Both the position numbers and the translations under genes were made by a program. Shown here one piece after another: positions 17,126-27,209 of a stretch of 54,320 nucleotides of DNA; within the stretch, counting starts at the first letter, position 1, and each line of letters begins with the position of its first letter. Under the pieces are notes generated by a model. The model did no database searches and was not told the DNA's origin. It saw nothing but the letters and a program-made list of their open reading frames with translations. This stretch comes from Caballeronia humi (GTDB lineage Bacteria > Pseudomonadota > Gammaproteobacteria > Burkholderiales > Burkholderiaceae), in NCBI RefSeq assembly GCF_001544475.1, contig NZ_FCNW02000041.1, positions 1 through 54,320 on the forward strand, given 5' to 3'.

Positions 17126-18087
17126 CCTTTATGTTGCCTGCGTTGACTCTCGTCGTTCCTTGCTACAATGAAGAGGAATCCCTGCCTATCACCGCAGCCA
17201 CCCTCGCAGCGAAACTAGAAGAGCTCGCCGCGAAAGAGCGGATCGATGCTTCAAGCCGCGTCCTGTTCGTAGACGACGGCAGCGCTGACGGGACGTGGTC
17301 GATCATCAATTCGCTGAGCAAAAGCAGCCGCGGCTTCACGGGCATTAAACTGTCGCGCAACGTCGGGCATCAGAATGCGCTGATTGCAGGCCTCGAGCAT
17401 GTCACTTCGGAAATCTGCATCAGTATCGACGCCGACCTGCAGGACGACGTAAATGCTATTGACGCAATGGTCGAACACTATCACGACGGTTTCCAGGTGG
17501 TTTATGGCGTGCGCCGGGATCGCTCATCGGATTCACTCTTCAAACGCAAGACGGCAAAAGCCTTCTACTCACTGATGTCGAAGCTGGGCGTCGAATCGGT
17601 CGACAACCACGCAGACTTTCGGCTGCTAAGCGCCAAGGCGCTCAAGGCTTTGCTGTCTTTGCGCGAGACCAACGTCTATCTCCGCGGCATGGTGCCTCTG
17701 GTCGGCTTCCCTGCATCGTCGGTCTACTACGACCGTTCTGCGCGATTCGCAGGCGAGTCCAAGTACCCCTTCCGCAAGATGCTCGCGCTCGCCATTCATG
17801 GTGTAACTTCGCTTTCTGTCGCGCCGCTTCGTCTGATCGCGATCCTAGGCCTCACGATCTCGTTCTTTGCAGGCGTGCTTTCCATTTGGGTCATTGCGAG
17901 CAAGCTGTTCGGGCATCCAACTCAAGGTTGGGCTTCAACGACGCTCGTAACGTTCTTCATGGGCGGCGTGCAAATGCTCGCACTGGGCGTTGTCGGTGAA
18001 TACATCGGCTGCATCTATCTCGAAGTGAAGCGCCGACCCAAGTACTTCGTTGAAAGAACCACAAAAGATGAAAATTGCCAGGGCTAG
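17122..18087 (+). CDS. GtrB-like polyprenyl-phosphate glycosyltransferase (GT2)
   Basis: A 321-residue DPM1/GtrB-type enzyme that would attach a sugar to undecaprenyl phosphate on the cytoplasmic face. The GT-A fold shows LVVPCYNEEESLP at the N-terminus, LFVDDGSADGTW, and the metal-binding DADLQDD. Two membrane segments lie near residues 240-265 and 280-300, as in the GtrB family. The start is the ATG at 17122 overlapping the gtrA stop; a second Met three codons later (17131) is possible. The stop lies inside the beginning of the next gene. Confidence 0.85.
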   Translation: MTFMLPALTLVVPCYNEEESLPITAATLAAKLEELAAKERIDASSRVLFVDDGSADGTWSIINSLSKSSRGFTGIKLSRNVGHQNALIAGLEHVTSEICISIDADLQDDVNAIDAMVEHYHDGFQVVYGVRRDRSSDSLFKRKTAKAFYSLMSKLGVESVDNHADFRLLSAKALKALLSLRETNVYLRGMVPLVGFPASSVYYDRSARFAGESKYPFRKMLALAIHGVTSLSVAPLRLIAILGLTISFFAGVLSIWVIASKLFGHPTQGWASTTLVTFFMGGVQMLALGVVGEYIGCIYLEVKRRPKYFVERTTKDENCQG

Positions 18088-20110
18088 CATCTCGGCCCTT
18101 TTGGCCGTTCTCGCAGGCTCCGTCCTGCTCTATCCGTACTTCCGGGCATCTCTTCAACTGCAGGGCGTCGGGCACGCCTACTTCGTAGCTGCCGCCGCAG
18201 CGGCGACGGTCGCCGTTGCGGCCGCGATGACTGTCGTATTAGCTCCTTCGCTTTTCACCAAGTGTACTTTCTGGGTCGTCGCAATTCTATTGGGCGGCTT
18301 CGCGCTCGTCAGACATGGGCCGCATCCGGGCGGCGCGGGAGCATCGGCCGCCGTTGCACTGCTTAAGGTGTTCGTCGTGGCGCTCTTTACGTCGGCGCTT
18401 TGGGTCAGGCTGCGCGCGGCGCTCGCCCCTCTGCGCAGGGGCGAGTTGCTGCACGAAGCGACGTTCTGGAATGGCGTCGCGGTGTGGGCGCTTGTCGTCG
18501 CGAACGCTTTGCTGTGGTTCTCCATGACGCAGTTCATATGGTTCTGGGACTACGTGGGATACGCCGATCTCGCCGCGAGTCTCGCCGATGCCCTGCATGG
18601 CCATGGATGGCTCAGTGGCGCGCATGCCGTCGCCGCGTCACTCAACGACGAATACAACCTCGTTCCGGCCATACCCCTCGCGATGGTCGAATCGCTGTTT
18701 GGTTCGACCGACCGTGTCGTGCTGATCTTGGCGATCGCCATGATCTACACCGGTCCTACCGTGCTGGCGATGGCCTGGCTACTCTACCGATCCTGTGGCG
18801 GTGGGCTGAACGGACGCATGGCACTGTGCCTGACGGTGATCGCAATGTCGCTGTTCCCCGTGAACTTCTTTTCGAGCTTATACGGAATGCCGGACATTGG
18901 TGGTGTCGCGCTCATCGCGGCCGTGACCGCGATGCTCTACTCCGTAGGGCCGGGCGACAACGAACCGCATCATCGCACCGCGACGCTCGTGTTGTGCGCG
19001 GGACTACTCTTCCTGCTCTGCGTGTTCCGCCGCTGGTATCTGTTCATCGTTCCTCCGCTTATGATCGTTATTGGAATCCGCGAGCTGCTGAGGATCGACG
19101 CTGGTCGTGGCTGGCGCGTACGGTTGATGAACGCGCTCAGAAGCATGAGCGTCTTCATATCGTTCCTCGCGCTGTGCGGCTTCGCCTACTATTGGGAGCG
19201 CGTGGTGATAATGGCCAGGGCCAGATACACCGATGCCTATAGCGCCTACTGGACCACAATGGCGGGTGAAATAAGCAAGGCTGCGAAGTACCTGGGATAT
19301 GGCCCTGTCGCCCTCTGCGTGATGGTGATCGTCGCAATGGCGTTCCACACAAGAACGCGCGCCACGGCGATTGCAGTGGCGTTCATGATTGTCGCAACCC
19401 TGCTTCTATTCACGCGCGTACAAGGCTTAGGATTGCAGCATTATTTGCTCGTGCTGCCTGCGTTTTCCTTCGCTGTCGCAACGGCCGTAGCACACCTCTA
19501 CATGGCGCGCCCGAGGCTCGGCATGGTGGCCATGGGCGTGCTCCTGCTCTGCTCGGTGGCGGCGGTCTCCAGCGTGTTTCATCCAGCGAGCGACGGACGC
19601 CTGTCGACCTCTGCCGTCCTGCCAACTATCGACATGCGCCCGCCCCGGCGCGCCGACATGCCGGAGCTCCAACGGCTCGTGCATGATGTCGAGGCCCACG
19701 CGGAAAATGGGCATTTCGTCTGCATCGCGGCGAGCGGCGTTCTGCTGAATCAATCCATCGTCGTCGCGCTCGCGAAGATGGGCGACCAGTCGAGATTCTC
19801 TCAGTTATGGACGCATTTCACATGGCTTGGCGATGTTGACCGGCGCGATGGGCCCGCGCTCTCGTTCCCGAACTGTGAGTATGTCGTGGTGACCGATCCT
19901 CCCAGCACACACCTCAGTGTGATGGAACAGCAGGTCGTTGCATACCTGTCAACATCGCTACTGTCCGGCTCGGGCCTCGGCGCGAGCTACGAACCGACGG
20001 GGCAAAAATATCGTCTTGCACAAGGTTATTGCGCATTCATCTATCGCAAGATCAAAGCTATTCCGCCGGATGAGTGGCAGCGCTATCTGACGGCGGTAAC
20101 GCAGAAATAA
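18068..20110 (+). CDS. Large polytopic membrane protein, putative Gtr-type glycosyltransferase
   Basis: A 680-residue protein with about twelve hydrophobic segments in the first 490 residues and a soluble C-terminal domain of about 180. Its ATG overlaps the end of gtrB by 20 bases, so the three genes gtrA-gtrB-this one form a coupled operon. In Gtr modules the third gene encodes the serotype-specific transferase that moves the sugar from the lipid carrier to the O antigen; size and topology fit. After the first periplasmic segment, FIWFWDYVGYADLAASLAD may hold the catalytic acidic residue of a GT-C fold. A TTG at 18050 could be an alternative start. Confidence 0.7.
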   Translation: MKIARASISALLAVLAGSVLLYPYFRASLQLQGVGHAYFVAAAAAATVAVAAAMTVVLAPSLFTKCTFWVVAILLGGFALVRHGPHPGGAGASAAVALLKVFVVALFTSALWVRLRAALAPLRRGELLHEATFWNGVAVWALVVANALLWFSMTQFIWFWDYVGYADLAASLADALHGHGWLSGAHAVAASLNDEYNLVPAIPLAMVESLFGSTDRVVLILAIAMIYTGPTVLAMAWLLYRSCGGGLNGRMALCLTVIAMSLFPVNFFSSLYGMPDIGGVALIAAVTAMLYSVGPGDNEPHHRTATLVLCAGLLFLLCVFRRWYLFIVPPLMIVIGIRELLRIDAGRGWRVRLMNALRSMSVFISFLALCGFAYYWERVVIMARARYTDAYSAYWTTMAGEISKAAKYLGYGPVALCVMVIVAMAFHTRTRATAIAVAFMIVATLLLFTRVQGLGLQHYLLVLPAFSFAVATAVAHLYMARPRLGMVAMGVLLLCSVAAVSSVFHPASDGRLSTSAVLPTIDMRPPRRADMPELQRLVHDVEAHAENGHFVCIAASGVLLNQSIVVALAKMGDQSRFSQLWTHFTWLGDVDRRDGPALSFPNCEYVVVTDPPSTHLSVMEQQVVAYLSTSLLSGSGLGASYEPTGQKYRLAQGYCAFIYRKIKAIPPDEWQRYLTAVTQK

Positions 20111-20179
20111 CCGTCACGAGGGCCGCGTCCTCAACGATTATCGCCGTGAGGCGTCGACGCTGGACGTCGTGGTGCCTAC

Positions 20180-23100
20180 CTACCTACTGACGCCGCTCAC
20201 ATTGCTCGTCGCAAACCGGTATCCCTGCTTCGCCACCACGAATGGAAGCAGCCGTTCGAGTGCGTGAAGCGTCGAGCCATCGTAGGGCAATGGCTCGACG
20301 GGATAGTCGCCCCAGCCAAGTCTCAGGTCGAAGAGAGGCCGGAGCGCGTTCACCTTGGTCCAGAACATCGTCCCGACGGGAAACGAGAAATATTTCGGGA
20401 GCACATCGATACCCAACCGGCGTGCGATCGGTCCCGCGAAAGCTTTATTCTTTCCCCAACCTACTTCGTGCGGATCGTCTGCAAAGACAAGACCCAGCGA
20501 GCGGTCGTTCGCCAACTGTCCGACGATGATATCTGCCATCTGGTTTTCTCCCCCTATCAAATTCAGGATAAGGAAGCGGTACCAGTTCTCGCCGACGATC
20601 GTCGTTTTCAGATCAGCTGTCTTCTTCGTGTGCAGATGTCCGATGATGTCGTACGCGCCAGCAAACACGTCACCGAACTCGCTCAAGAAAGGACCAATAT
20701 CTCGTCCCACGTTAGGGACCACCTTCACATCCACCACTGACCCAGCGTAGGCCTTCAGCGCACGGTCAATCTGCGACCGGTCAGTCGTATCGCCGATGCT
20801 GACGAAGAGATCCGGACGAATTCTGTTCTCGTTCAACCCGCTCGTCACCTGAGCAAGAAGGTCGGCGTAATATGCATGGACATGCAACCCCACGCGCGTA
20901 CCTTCAGGCACCGCAAGTCTGCGACTTTGCTCAGTGATCACCTCGTATTTCCAGGGACCGTCCGGCTGACCTTCACGCAAGAAACTCCCTGTCGGATCGA
21001 CGCCCTCGCGCCAGGCGGAACTTTGCTCCATGTATATGCCAGGATGGAATCCTGGCATAACCTTGCGACGGGAGACGCCGGTGGCCCAAGATCGGACATG
21101 CTCCAGCACCTTTGCTTCGGCAGGTCGATTATCCGCGACCGACCCATCGAAGAAATCGAATCGCACAACTCCAGCCTCGAGAATCGTCGCCACATCCCGC
21201 TCCTGCTGGGCGACAACCGTCGCCGCCGTGGAAGCAAGCCGCTTCAACTCGTCCACGTACTTAGGCATGTCGAAGGTCTTGAGTGCCAGTTGGCGCGATT
21301 GCTCGCCCACCGATTCGCGGAAGCTCTTTGAGCGGATCAGCGCTGATACCTGCGCCGCCATTGCATCAGTATCGAGGTAGGGCGAAACGCACGCTTCGCC
21401 GAGACCGCCCGCCACGAGGATATCTGCGATTCCAGTCGCTTTTTCGAAACACAACACCGGCAGGCCGTCCGTCATAGAATCGATTGCGACATTGGGTAAC
21501 GGGTCGAGCCGCGACGTCACGAGAAGAATGTCAGCCTGCCGATACACGGCTTCTATGCTCGGCGTCTCATCGAATATCGCCACACGGTCTTTCAGGCCGG
21601 AGCGACGGATCTGCTCGATGAGGTAGGCGGAATATTGCAGGTCGTGCTCGGGATCGTAGCCCTTGCCGAACCACACGAAATGGAAGTCACCGTCGGGGTT
21701 CGCTCTAAGCACCCGCGCCGCGCAGTCAAGGAAGAGATCCACCCCCTTGCGGAGTTGAACCGTCCCGAGCCCCAGTATGACGACCGTGTCCGCCGTGGTG
21801 CCTTCAGGGCGAAGCAGTTTGCGCACGTCTTCGTCGACATCGGCGTGGGTTCTTCCCGTGTCGCCTTCTTCTGCGTCGATTTCGCACCGTCCTTGCGGCA
21901 GTAGATGAAACGGCGCGTCGGCGAGATCGGGATGAAGCGACACTGCGTTCTCATGCGTCACGTTTGCCGAAAAGACCGACTCGCTCGCCCAGCGAATGGC
22001 TTCGGGAAAAACCTGTGGCGGCCGAGTGTAAGCCGCGAACTCATGGATCAGGCTGACTGTCGGCACGCCATGCTGCGCCAATCCCTTAAGCACGACCGAG
22101 CTTTCAACGCTGTTTGTGATCGCGAAACCAAACTGGAACGTTTCGAGCAGTTTGTCGACGACATAGGTCCCGGCAATTTGATTGCCGCGAATCCGAGTCG
22201 GACCGACTGTCACGGCGCTGGCCTCCCGAAAGGCGTCCATCAGCGGACCGTCGCCAAGCAGCAGCGACACCACATTGAACTCCTGCAGATGCCGCATGAT
22301 GTTGAGGCTTAGGATAGGCGCGCCCGAGCGCGACGCCTCGTGCGTCACGACCAGCACAGTCTCGCGACCCGGAACCATCCCCGTCGGTCCCGGATGCATT
22401 TCAACGATCGGAGGCGCACCCGTTCTACCCTCGGCCTTGCCGTGAGCGATAAAGTGCTGGTAAGGATCGACGCCGGCCTGGCGAATATCCGGATACTGCA
22501 GCAGATAGAACGCCTCGTCGAAGGCCGGCGTCCCTGACGTATTGCTCTCGGTGGGCGCCTTCGCCCGCCTGCCCTCGCTCTGTCCGTATAGGACATAGTG
22601 CTCGTAAGGATTCGCGCCTGACTCGCGCACGTCCGCATACTCGCGAAGATAGAACTCCGCGTCGAAATCCGCCGGCATTCCGGCCGTTTCGTGGCGGGGG
22701 GTCAGGACTGCTTGGTCAGCTGAGCCCGTGTGCGGCGCATGCCCGGCCACTGCTTTGCTGGGCATGCCGGCGCTTCGATGCGATTCGAGCGCGGCAGGCG
22801 TCGCTCCCGCTGAGCGCCTGAGGCGGGCCACGGCCGGTCCCAGCCACGTCCTGAGCGCCCGCGGCGTGATAAGCGCAGCCGAAAGATAACCGATTTTGGC
22901 GATCCGCCGCGGCCCGAATCCGGGCGAGGTCAAAGCGGCTCGCAACCGGAAGAGCTTGGTGTTGCGAAGGCGCTGAAGTTCGTTGCCCGCGTGACGCAAT
23001 TCGTCCACGGTTGCACTTAGCGTATGAACCCTGTAATTCTGCTCGACGAGCGCCGCGTTGGCCGCATGGAACCGCTCTTTGAAAACCTTGATCTGGTCGG

Positions 23101-24985
23101 CCAGCACCCCGACTTCGCCATCAAGTTCCGCCAGTCGCTGCTCGCGCTGCGCCAACTGCTGGTCGCGCTCAGCCATTTGCTGTGCGTAAGCGGCTTCGTG
23201 CGCCGCTTGTGCATTCATCAGATTGCCGATCCGGCGATCGCGCTCGGCGATCTCTCCGTCGCGCACCTTCAGGGCCTGGGCAAGGGTGTATCGCGGCAGC
23301 GGCTCTTCGATCCAGCGGCAAATGGATTCGGCTACCGCTGTTCCCGTCACCTGCGCCTGTGCCGCGCATTCCAACTCGACGAACGTCTCGTAACGCTCGT
23401 CCGTCAGCGGATAACCCGCCGCGCGCAGTCCTTCTCGGATCAGCGCGAGGCGGGTCGTGATGCCCGCCGCCGTTTCGGTTCCGAACGCCGTTGGTGCGCC
23501 GCTCATCCAGAGCAGCGTTCTGAACAGAAGCCGTTGTACCGGCACGTCCTCGACGGCCGACCATTCCTTGTCGATGATGTCCGCCGTGCCGTCGTCCCGG
23601 ATGATGATGTTCTGCGGCAGGATATCGAAGAACCTGCCCGGCAGGACCGCTTCCGCATCCGACCTCAGCTCGCCCTCCGCGCGGCCGGCGAGTTGCGCGA
23701 GCCGACGCACGTAGTCGATAAGGAACGCGCCGACCTCGTCGATCGACCAGGCGTCGCGACTCACGATGCGCACGAAGCCGAGCGAAAGCGCCTTGCCTTT
23801 CGAATAGACAGCGGTCGCCGGGCAACGGAATTGCAGCACTTTTGCCTCGACGGCCAGTTCGCGCTGATCTGCCCGCGCAAGCAATGTATAGTCGACCTCG
23901 ACGCCCGCACCGACAGCTCGGAAAGCCGTTTCCTTGCAGTACGTGGCCTGACGGTCGGTGCTGTAGTAGTAAGCAAGCGCATCGGGGCCGCCGAGCGGCG
24001 CATCCTTCGGCGACGCGACGATGAGAAACGAATTGGCGAGATCCAGCCCGATTCCATTGTCGAAGATCTGCGGCCACGCGAGTTCCAGCGCGAAGTTGCA
24101 AAACGGCGGCAACTGCGGATCGCGCCGAACCGTCTGTGCGGCCAGCGCCGCGGCGTCGAACGCTCGATGCTTCATGCCGGCTTCCGAGATGACGGCAGTC
24201 GGAAGCTTGTAGTCCGGGAACGGTGCAAGGAACTGAGACTGCGGATAGCCGGACTCGCGTAGCATATCCCTCAGCACCTCGCGGCCGAAGGTTTGCGGCT
24301 CATCGTTGCGATACCGGCCTTCGATGCCGTACATCGGCTGGCCGAGGTGATCTTCAGGCGCGCCCGCGAAGTACTTCAGTCCGAGCTGGTTCTCGATGGC
24401 GATGATGATCTTGCCATCTGGCTTGAGCAGCGAGCGGATGCGTTCGAGCATGGCGCGATGCGGATTGTCGCCACCCGTGAAGAGATTGGCGTATTCGAGC
24501 ACGCCGATCAGGGTGATGACGTCGAAGCGCTGTTCGCTGCGAAAATCGTCGAAACGCTCCGCAATCACCGTGACGCTGGGCAGGTCACGCGTGCGCGTGC
24601 GTGCGATCGTGGCGCGGCGGATACTGCCTTCCAGTGCATACACATTCGCACCGCTCTCGCCAAGGTAACGCGTGATCGCACCGCAACCGGCGCCGACTTC
24701 CAAGATATCGCCCTTCAGCAGCAGGTGTTCGCACGGACGCAGGATATTGGCCCGCGTACCCGACAAGTGATACGTGGAAGGCCAATCCGTGCAGTGGGCG
24801 CGGAGTTCCGCCGAGAGGACGGACAGGTCGGTCGCCTTCTCGAGAATGCGAAGAAGACGCTCTTCGGCCTCGTCGCCGTCGGTATAGCCAATGCTGCCGT
24901 AGTCCGGCCTGGACCAGATGTTCGCACGTGCGTCGTGCACATATCCGGCTTGTTCAAGAAGCGCAGTCACTTGATTTCCTTTCAT
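20180..24985 (-). CDS. Giant fusion: methyltransferase, kinase-like segment, coiled coil, GT4 and RgpF domains
   Basis: A 1,601-residue cytoplasmic multidomain protein. Residues about 40-260 are a SAM methyltransferase (LEVGAGCGAITRYLGES). Residues about 450-480 read FDILPQNIIIRDDGTADIID, like the catalytic loop and metal Asp of a protein-kinase fold. A heptad-rich coiled coil spans about 575-680. Two repeats (768-800 and 815-850) share FDxxFYLxxYxDxRxxGxxPYxH. A GT4 glycosyltransferase spans about 873-1250, and residues 1312-1600 match the rhamnan-synthesis F (RgpF) domain (VGLHVHAYY, PNVGRDIGPF, HLHTKK). It follows wzt by about 40 bases. The first half has the layout of WbdD, the kinase/methyltransferase that caps O-antigen chains, here joined to transferases that could build the chain. 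That reading is inference. Confidence 0.8.
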   Translation of the reverse strand: MKGNQVTALLEQAGYVHDARANIWSRPDYGSIGYTDGDEAEERLLRILEKATDLSVLSAELRAHCTDWPSTYHLSGTRANILRPCEHLLLKGDILEVGAGCGAITRYLGESGANVYALEGSIRRATIARTRTRDLPSVTVIAERFDDFRSEQRFDVITLIGVLEYANLFTGGDNPHRAMLERIRSLLKPDGKIIIAIENQLGLKYFAGAPEDHLGQPMYGIEGRYRNDEPQTFGREVLRDMLRESGYPQSQFLAPFPDYKLPTAVISEAGMKHRAFDAAALAAQTVRRDPQLPPFCNFALELAWPQIFDNGIGLDLANSFLIVASPKDAPLGGPDALAYYYSTDRQATYCKETAFRAVGAGVEVDYTLLARADQRELAVEAKVLQFRCPATAVYSKGKALSLGFVRIVSRDAWSIDEVGAFLIDYVRRLAQLAGRAEGELRSDAEAVLPGRFFDILPQNIIIRDDGTADIIDKEWSAVEDVPVQRLLFRTLLWMSGAPTAFGTETAAGITTRLALIREGLRAAGYPLTDERYETFVELECAAQAQVTGTAVAESICRWIEEPLPRYTLAQALKVRDGEIAERDRRIGNLMNAQAAHEAAYAQQMAERDQQLAQREQRLAELDGEVGVLADQIKVFKERFHAANAALVEQNYRVHTLSATVDELRHAGNELQRLRNTKLFRLRAALTSPGFGPRRIAKIGYLSAALITPRALRTWLGPAVARLRRSAGATPAALESHRSAGMPSKAVAGHAPHTGSADQAVLTPRHETAGMPADFDAEFYLREYADVRESGANPYEHYVLYGQSEGRRAKAPTESNTSGTPAFDEAFYLLQYPDIRQAGVDPYQHFIAHGKAEGRTGAPPIVEMHPGPTGMVPGRETVLVVTHEASRSGAPILSLNIMRHLQEFNVVSLLLGDGPLMDAFREASAVTVGPTRIRGNQIAGTYVVDKLLETFQFGFAITNSVESSVVLKGLAQHGVPTVSLIHEFAAYTRPPQVFPEAIRWASESVFSANVTHENAVSLHPDLADAPFHLLPQGRCEIDAEEGDTGRTHADVDEDVRKLLRPEGTTADTVVILGLGTVQLRKGVDLFLDCAARVLRANPDGDFHFVWFGKGYDPEHDLQYSAYLIEQIRRSGLKDRVAIFDETPSIEAVYRQADILLVTSRLDPLPNVAIDSMTDGLPVLCFEKATGIADILVAGGLGEACVSPYLDTDAMAAQVSALIRSKSFRESVGEQSRQLALKTFDMPKYVDELKRLASTAATVVAQQERDVATILEAGVVRFDFFDGSVADNRPAEAKVLEHVRSWATGVSRRKVMPGFHPGIYMEQSSAWREGVDPTGSFLREGQPDGPWKYEVITEQSRRLAVPEGTRVGLHVHAYYADLLAQVTSGLNENRIRPDLFVSIGDTTDRSQIDRALKAYAGSVVDVKVVPNVGRDIGPFLSEFGDVFAGAYDIIGHLHTKKTADLKTTIVGENWYRFLILNLIGGENQMADIIVGQLANDRSLGLVFADDPHEVGWGKNKAFAGPIARRLGIDVLPKYFSFPVGTMFWTKVNALRPLFDLRLGWGDYPVEPLPYDGSTLHALERLLPFVVAKQGYRFATSNVSGVSR

Positions 24986-25024
24986 GCGAACGCGAAGTCC
25001 CCGACTTCCACGTAGGCCACGTTA

Positions 25025-26356
25025 CTATTGCCGCCTGGCGGCCTCGCTGATGTCCATGCTCATCTCGAGATCCGCCAGTCCATAGAAGGTGTTGGTAGGC
25101 GCGACGGTGAAGTGAACGGCGTCATAGCGCCGATCGTGCGGAACGATGGTCTCCTCCGTTCGCGACGCCACGCCGAGCGAAATGAAGTAGTCGCCGGACG
25201 CGAGCGCGCAGCGAAACTTGACATGTGCCACGACGCCACTGCCAGCCTCGCCAAGTCCGTGGGTATGGACCTCGTCGGAAAGCAATTCGCTATTCGTGCC
25301 CGCAACCGTGACGCCTTCTCTGGTTTTAATCGTCACGCCAAAGATCGGCCTCACCACCGTGCGATTGAAGCGTATTGACGCGGACAGGTGAATGGACTGC
25401 CCTGACATGACTATATGCGGCTCGTGACTGTCCGCCCGGAGACTGAAGTCGAGAATAGAAGCCGCGCCGTCGCCCCACCGGTATTCGTGATGGTTATAGC
25501 CCGCCTTGTCGGCGAAAACGTCCTGCGCCAGGCTGAGCGGTATATGGTCGATCCCGTGTTCCGTCGAGCCCGACACGATCAGTTCGGGCGCCACCTCCTC
25601 GGCCGCCTGACGCTCGCCTCCGAACAGGACGTCCATGTACTTGTTTACGACATCGCGCGGCTCGCCCTGCATGATCAGGCTGCCGGAGTCCAGCAGGATT
25701 GCGCGCGAGCAATGGTTCACGATCTGATCGCTCGAGTGCGTCACGAGCAAGATACTCGTGCCATTGTCCTTAAGACGTTTGAGGCGGTCGAAACACTTTG
25801 CCTGGAAACGCGCGTCGCCTACGGCGAGCGCCTCGTCCACGATAAGTACGTCCGGATCGATCTGCGACTGCACTGCGAAAGCCAGCCGCAACGCCATGCC
25901 GCTCGAATACGTCTTCACCGGCTGATTGATAAATTTCGCAATGTCGGCAAAAGCGACGATGTCATCGAAACGGTGTTCGGTTTCTTCCCGCGACAAGCCG
26001 AGCACGGCTGCACTCATATACACGTTCTCGCGGCCCGTGAACTCGGGATTGAATCCGGACCCCAGTTCGAGAAGCGCGCCGACGCGTCCTTTCACTTCGA
26101 TGTTGCCGCTCGTCGTCGAAAGCGTGCCGCAGATCATCTGCAACAAGGTCGACTTGCCCGATCCGTTGCGCCCCACGATTCCGACAGTCTCGCCGCGTGC
26201 GATGCTGAACGAGATGTCGCGCAAGGCCCAGAACTCGCGGCCGAACGTCCGCCGGCCGCGATAGAGCATCTGAAGCAGCCGGTCGGCCGGCCTGTCATAA
26301 ATCGGGAAACACTTGCTGACGCCGCTGACGACGATGGAATGCTCAGAGAACATCAC
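25025..26356 (-). CDS. wzt: O-antigen ABC exporter ATP-binding protein Wzt with carbohydrate-binding C-domain
   Basis: A 443-residue ATPase that drives export of lipid-linked polysaccharide across the inner membrane. The nucleotide-binding domain has Walker A GRNGSGKST, signature KTYSSGM, and Walker B VLIVDEA, followed by the H-loop LLVTHS. Residues about 280-440 are a beta-rich extra domain of the Wzt C-terminal type, which in E. coli O9a and Klebsiella O12 reads the modified end of the finished chain. Its start overlaps the end of wzm by 14 bases. The presence of this domain predicts a capped chain terminus, fitting the neighbouring giant protein. Confidence 0.9.
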   Translation of the reverse strand: MMFSEHSIVVSGVSKCFPIYDRPADRLLQMLYRGRRTFGREFWALRDISFSIARGETVGIVGRNGSGKSTLLQMICGTLSTTSGNIEVKGRVGALLELGSGFNPEFTGRENVYMSAAVLGLSREETEHRFDDIVAFADIAKFINQPVKTYSSGMALRLAFAVQSQIDPDVLIVDEALAVGDARFQAKCFDRLKRLKDNGTSILLVTHSSDQIVNHCSRAILLDSGSLIMQGEPRDVVNKYMDVLFGGERQAAEEVAPELIVSGSTEHGIDHIPLSLAQDVFADKAGYNHHEYRWGDGAASILDFSLRADSHEPHIVMSGQSIHLSASIRFNRTVVRPIFGVTIKTREGVTVAGTNSELLSDEVHTHGLGEAGSGVVAHVKFRCALASGDYFISLGVASRTEETIVPHDRRYDAVHFTVAPTNTFYGLADLEMSMDISEAARRQ

Positions 26357-27161
26357 TGAATCCTCGGCGGGTTTTCTGGAACAGAGCGAAGCCGAGCCAG
26401 GCGATCAGCGTGCTGATCGCCAGCATGATCCCGTAGACAGCGAGATCGGGCACTTTTCCCCAGATCAGGACATCGCGCGCTTGCTCGACGACGGTCGCCA
26501 GCGGATTCACGACAAAAAGAAATTGCAATTGTGGGGGCACAGCAGAAGATGGAAAGAAGATCGGTGTGGTGAACATGAGCATGGTTGTGAGCACGCCAGT
26601 GATTTGCGCGACGTCACGCAAATAAACGCCCAGCGCGGCCAGAACCCACGTGACGCCGATCGTTAGGAGTGTAAGCGGGAGAATGATGAACGGCAGCAAC
26701 AGCGCCGTCACTGGCGGAGCGCCCAGCACCGCGACATAGAATGCGAGCCACACGACCAGACTGATCAGCATTTGAAACATCGACGATGCGACCGCGACGA
26801 TCGACAGAATCTCCAGCGGAAAAACCACCTTCTTCACATAATTGACCTGGGAGACGATCTGCAGCGGCGCGCGGTTGACGCAATCCGCGAACATGTTGAA
26901 CAGCAGCAGACCGGCGAACAGGACGAGGGCGAACTCAGTCTTCGAGTCGCTGCCGACGCGCCAGCGAGCCTTGAAAACGAAACTGAACACGAACGTGTAG
27001 ATGGCCAGCATCAGCATCGGAATGAAGAACGACCAGACGATGCCGAGCGCCGACCCCCGATAGCGCGCCAACACATCGCGAACCACCATCTGCCGGATCA
27101 GATTACGATGCGTGACGGTCGAGCGCATGAGACCGACGGGAGAAACTGAAAAATTCTTCAT
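26343..27161 (-). CDS. wzm: O-antigen ABC exporter permease Wzm
   Basis: A 272-residue ABC-2 type permease with six hydrophobic helices. The N-terminal amphipathic region is followed by RYRGSALGIVWSFFIPML, a hallmark of polysaccharide exporters of this class (consensus RYkgs.LG..W....P). It pairs with wzt, overlapping it by 14 bases, to form the exporter for undecaprenyl-linked glycan. Confidence 0.9.
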   Translation of the reverse strand: MKNFSVSPVGLMRSTVTHRNLIRQMVVRDVLARYRGSALGIVWSFFIPMLMLAIYTFVFSFVFKARWRVGSDSKTEFALVLFAGLLLFNMFADCVNRAPLQIVSQVNYVKKVVFPLEILSIVAVASSMFQMLISLVVWLAFYVAVLGAPPVTALLLPFIILPLTLLTIGVTWVLAALGVYLRDVAQITGVLTTMLMFTTPIFFPSSAVPPQLQFLFVVNPLATVVEQARDVLIWGKVPDLAVYGIMLAISTLIAWLGFALFQKTRRGFSDVL

Positions 27162-27209
27162 TGAAATTCTTTGGAGTTGATGCGTTGCCCGATGACGAGG
27201 TGTACGTCC

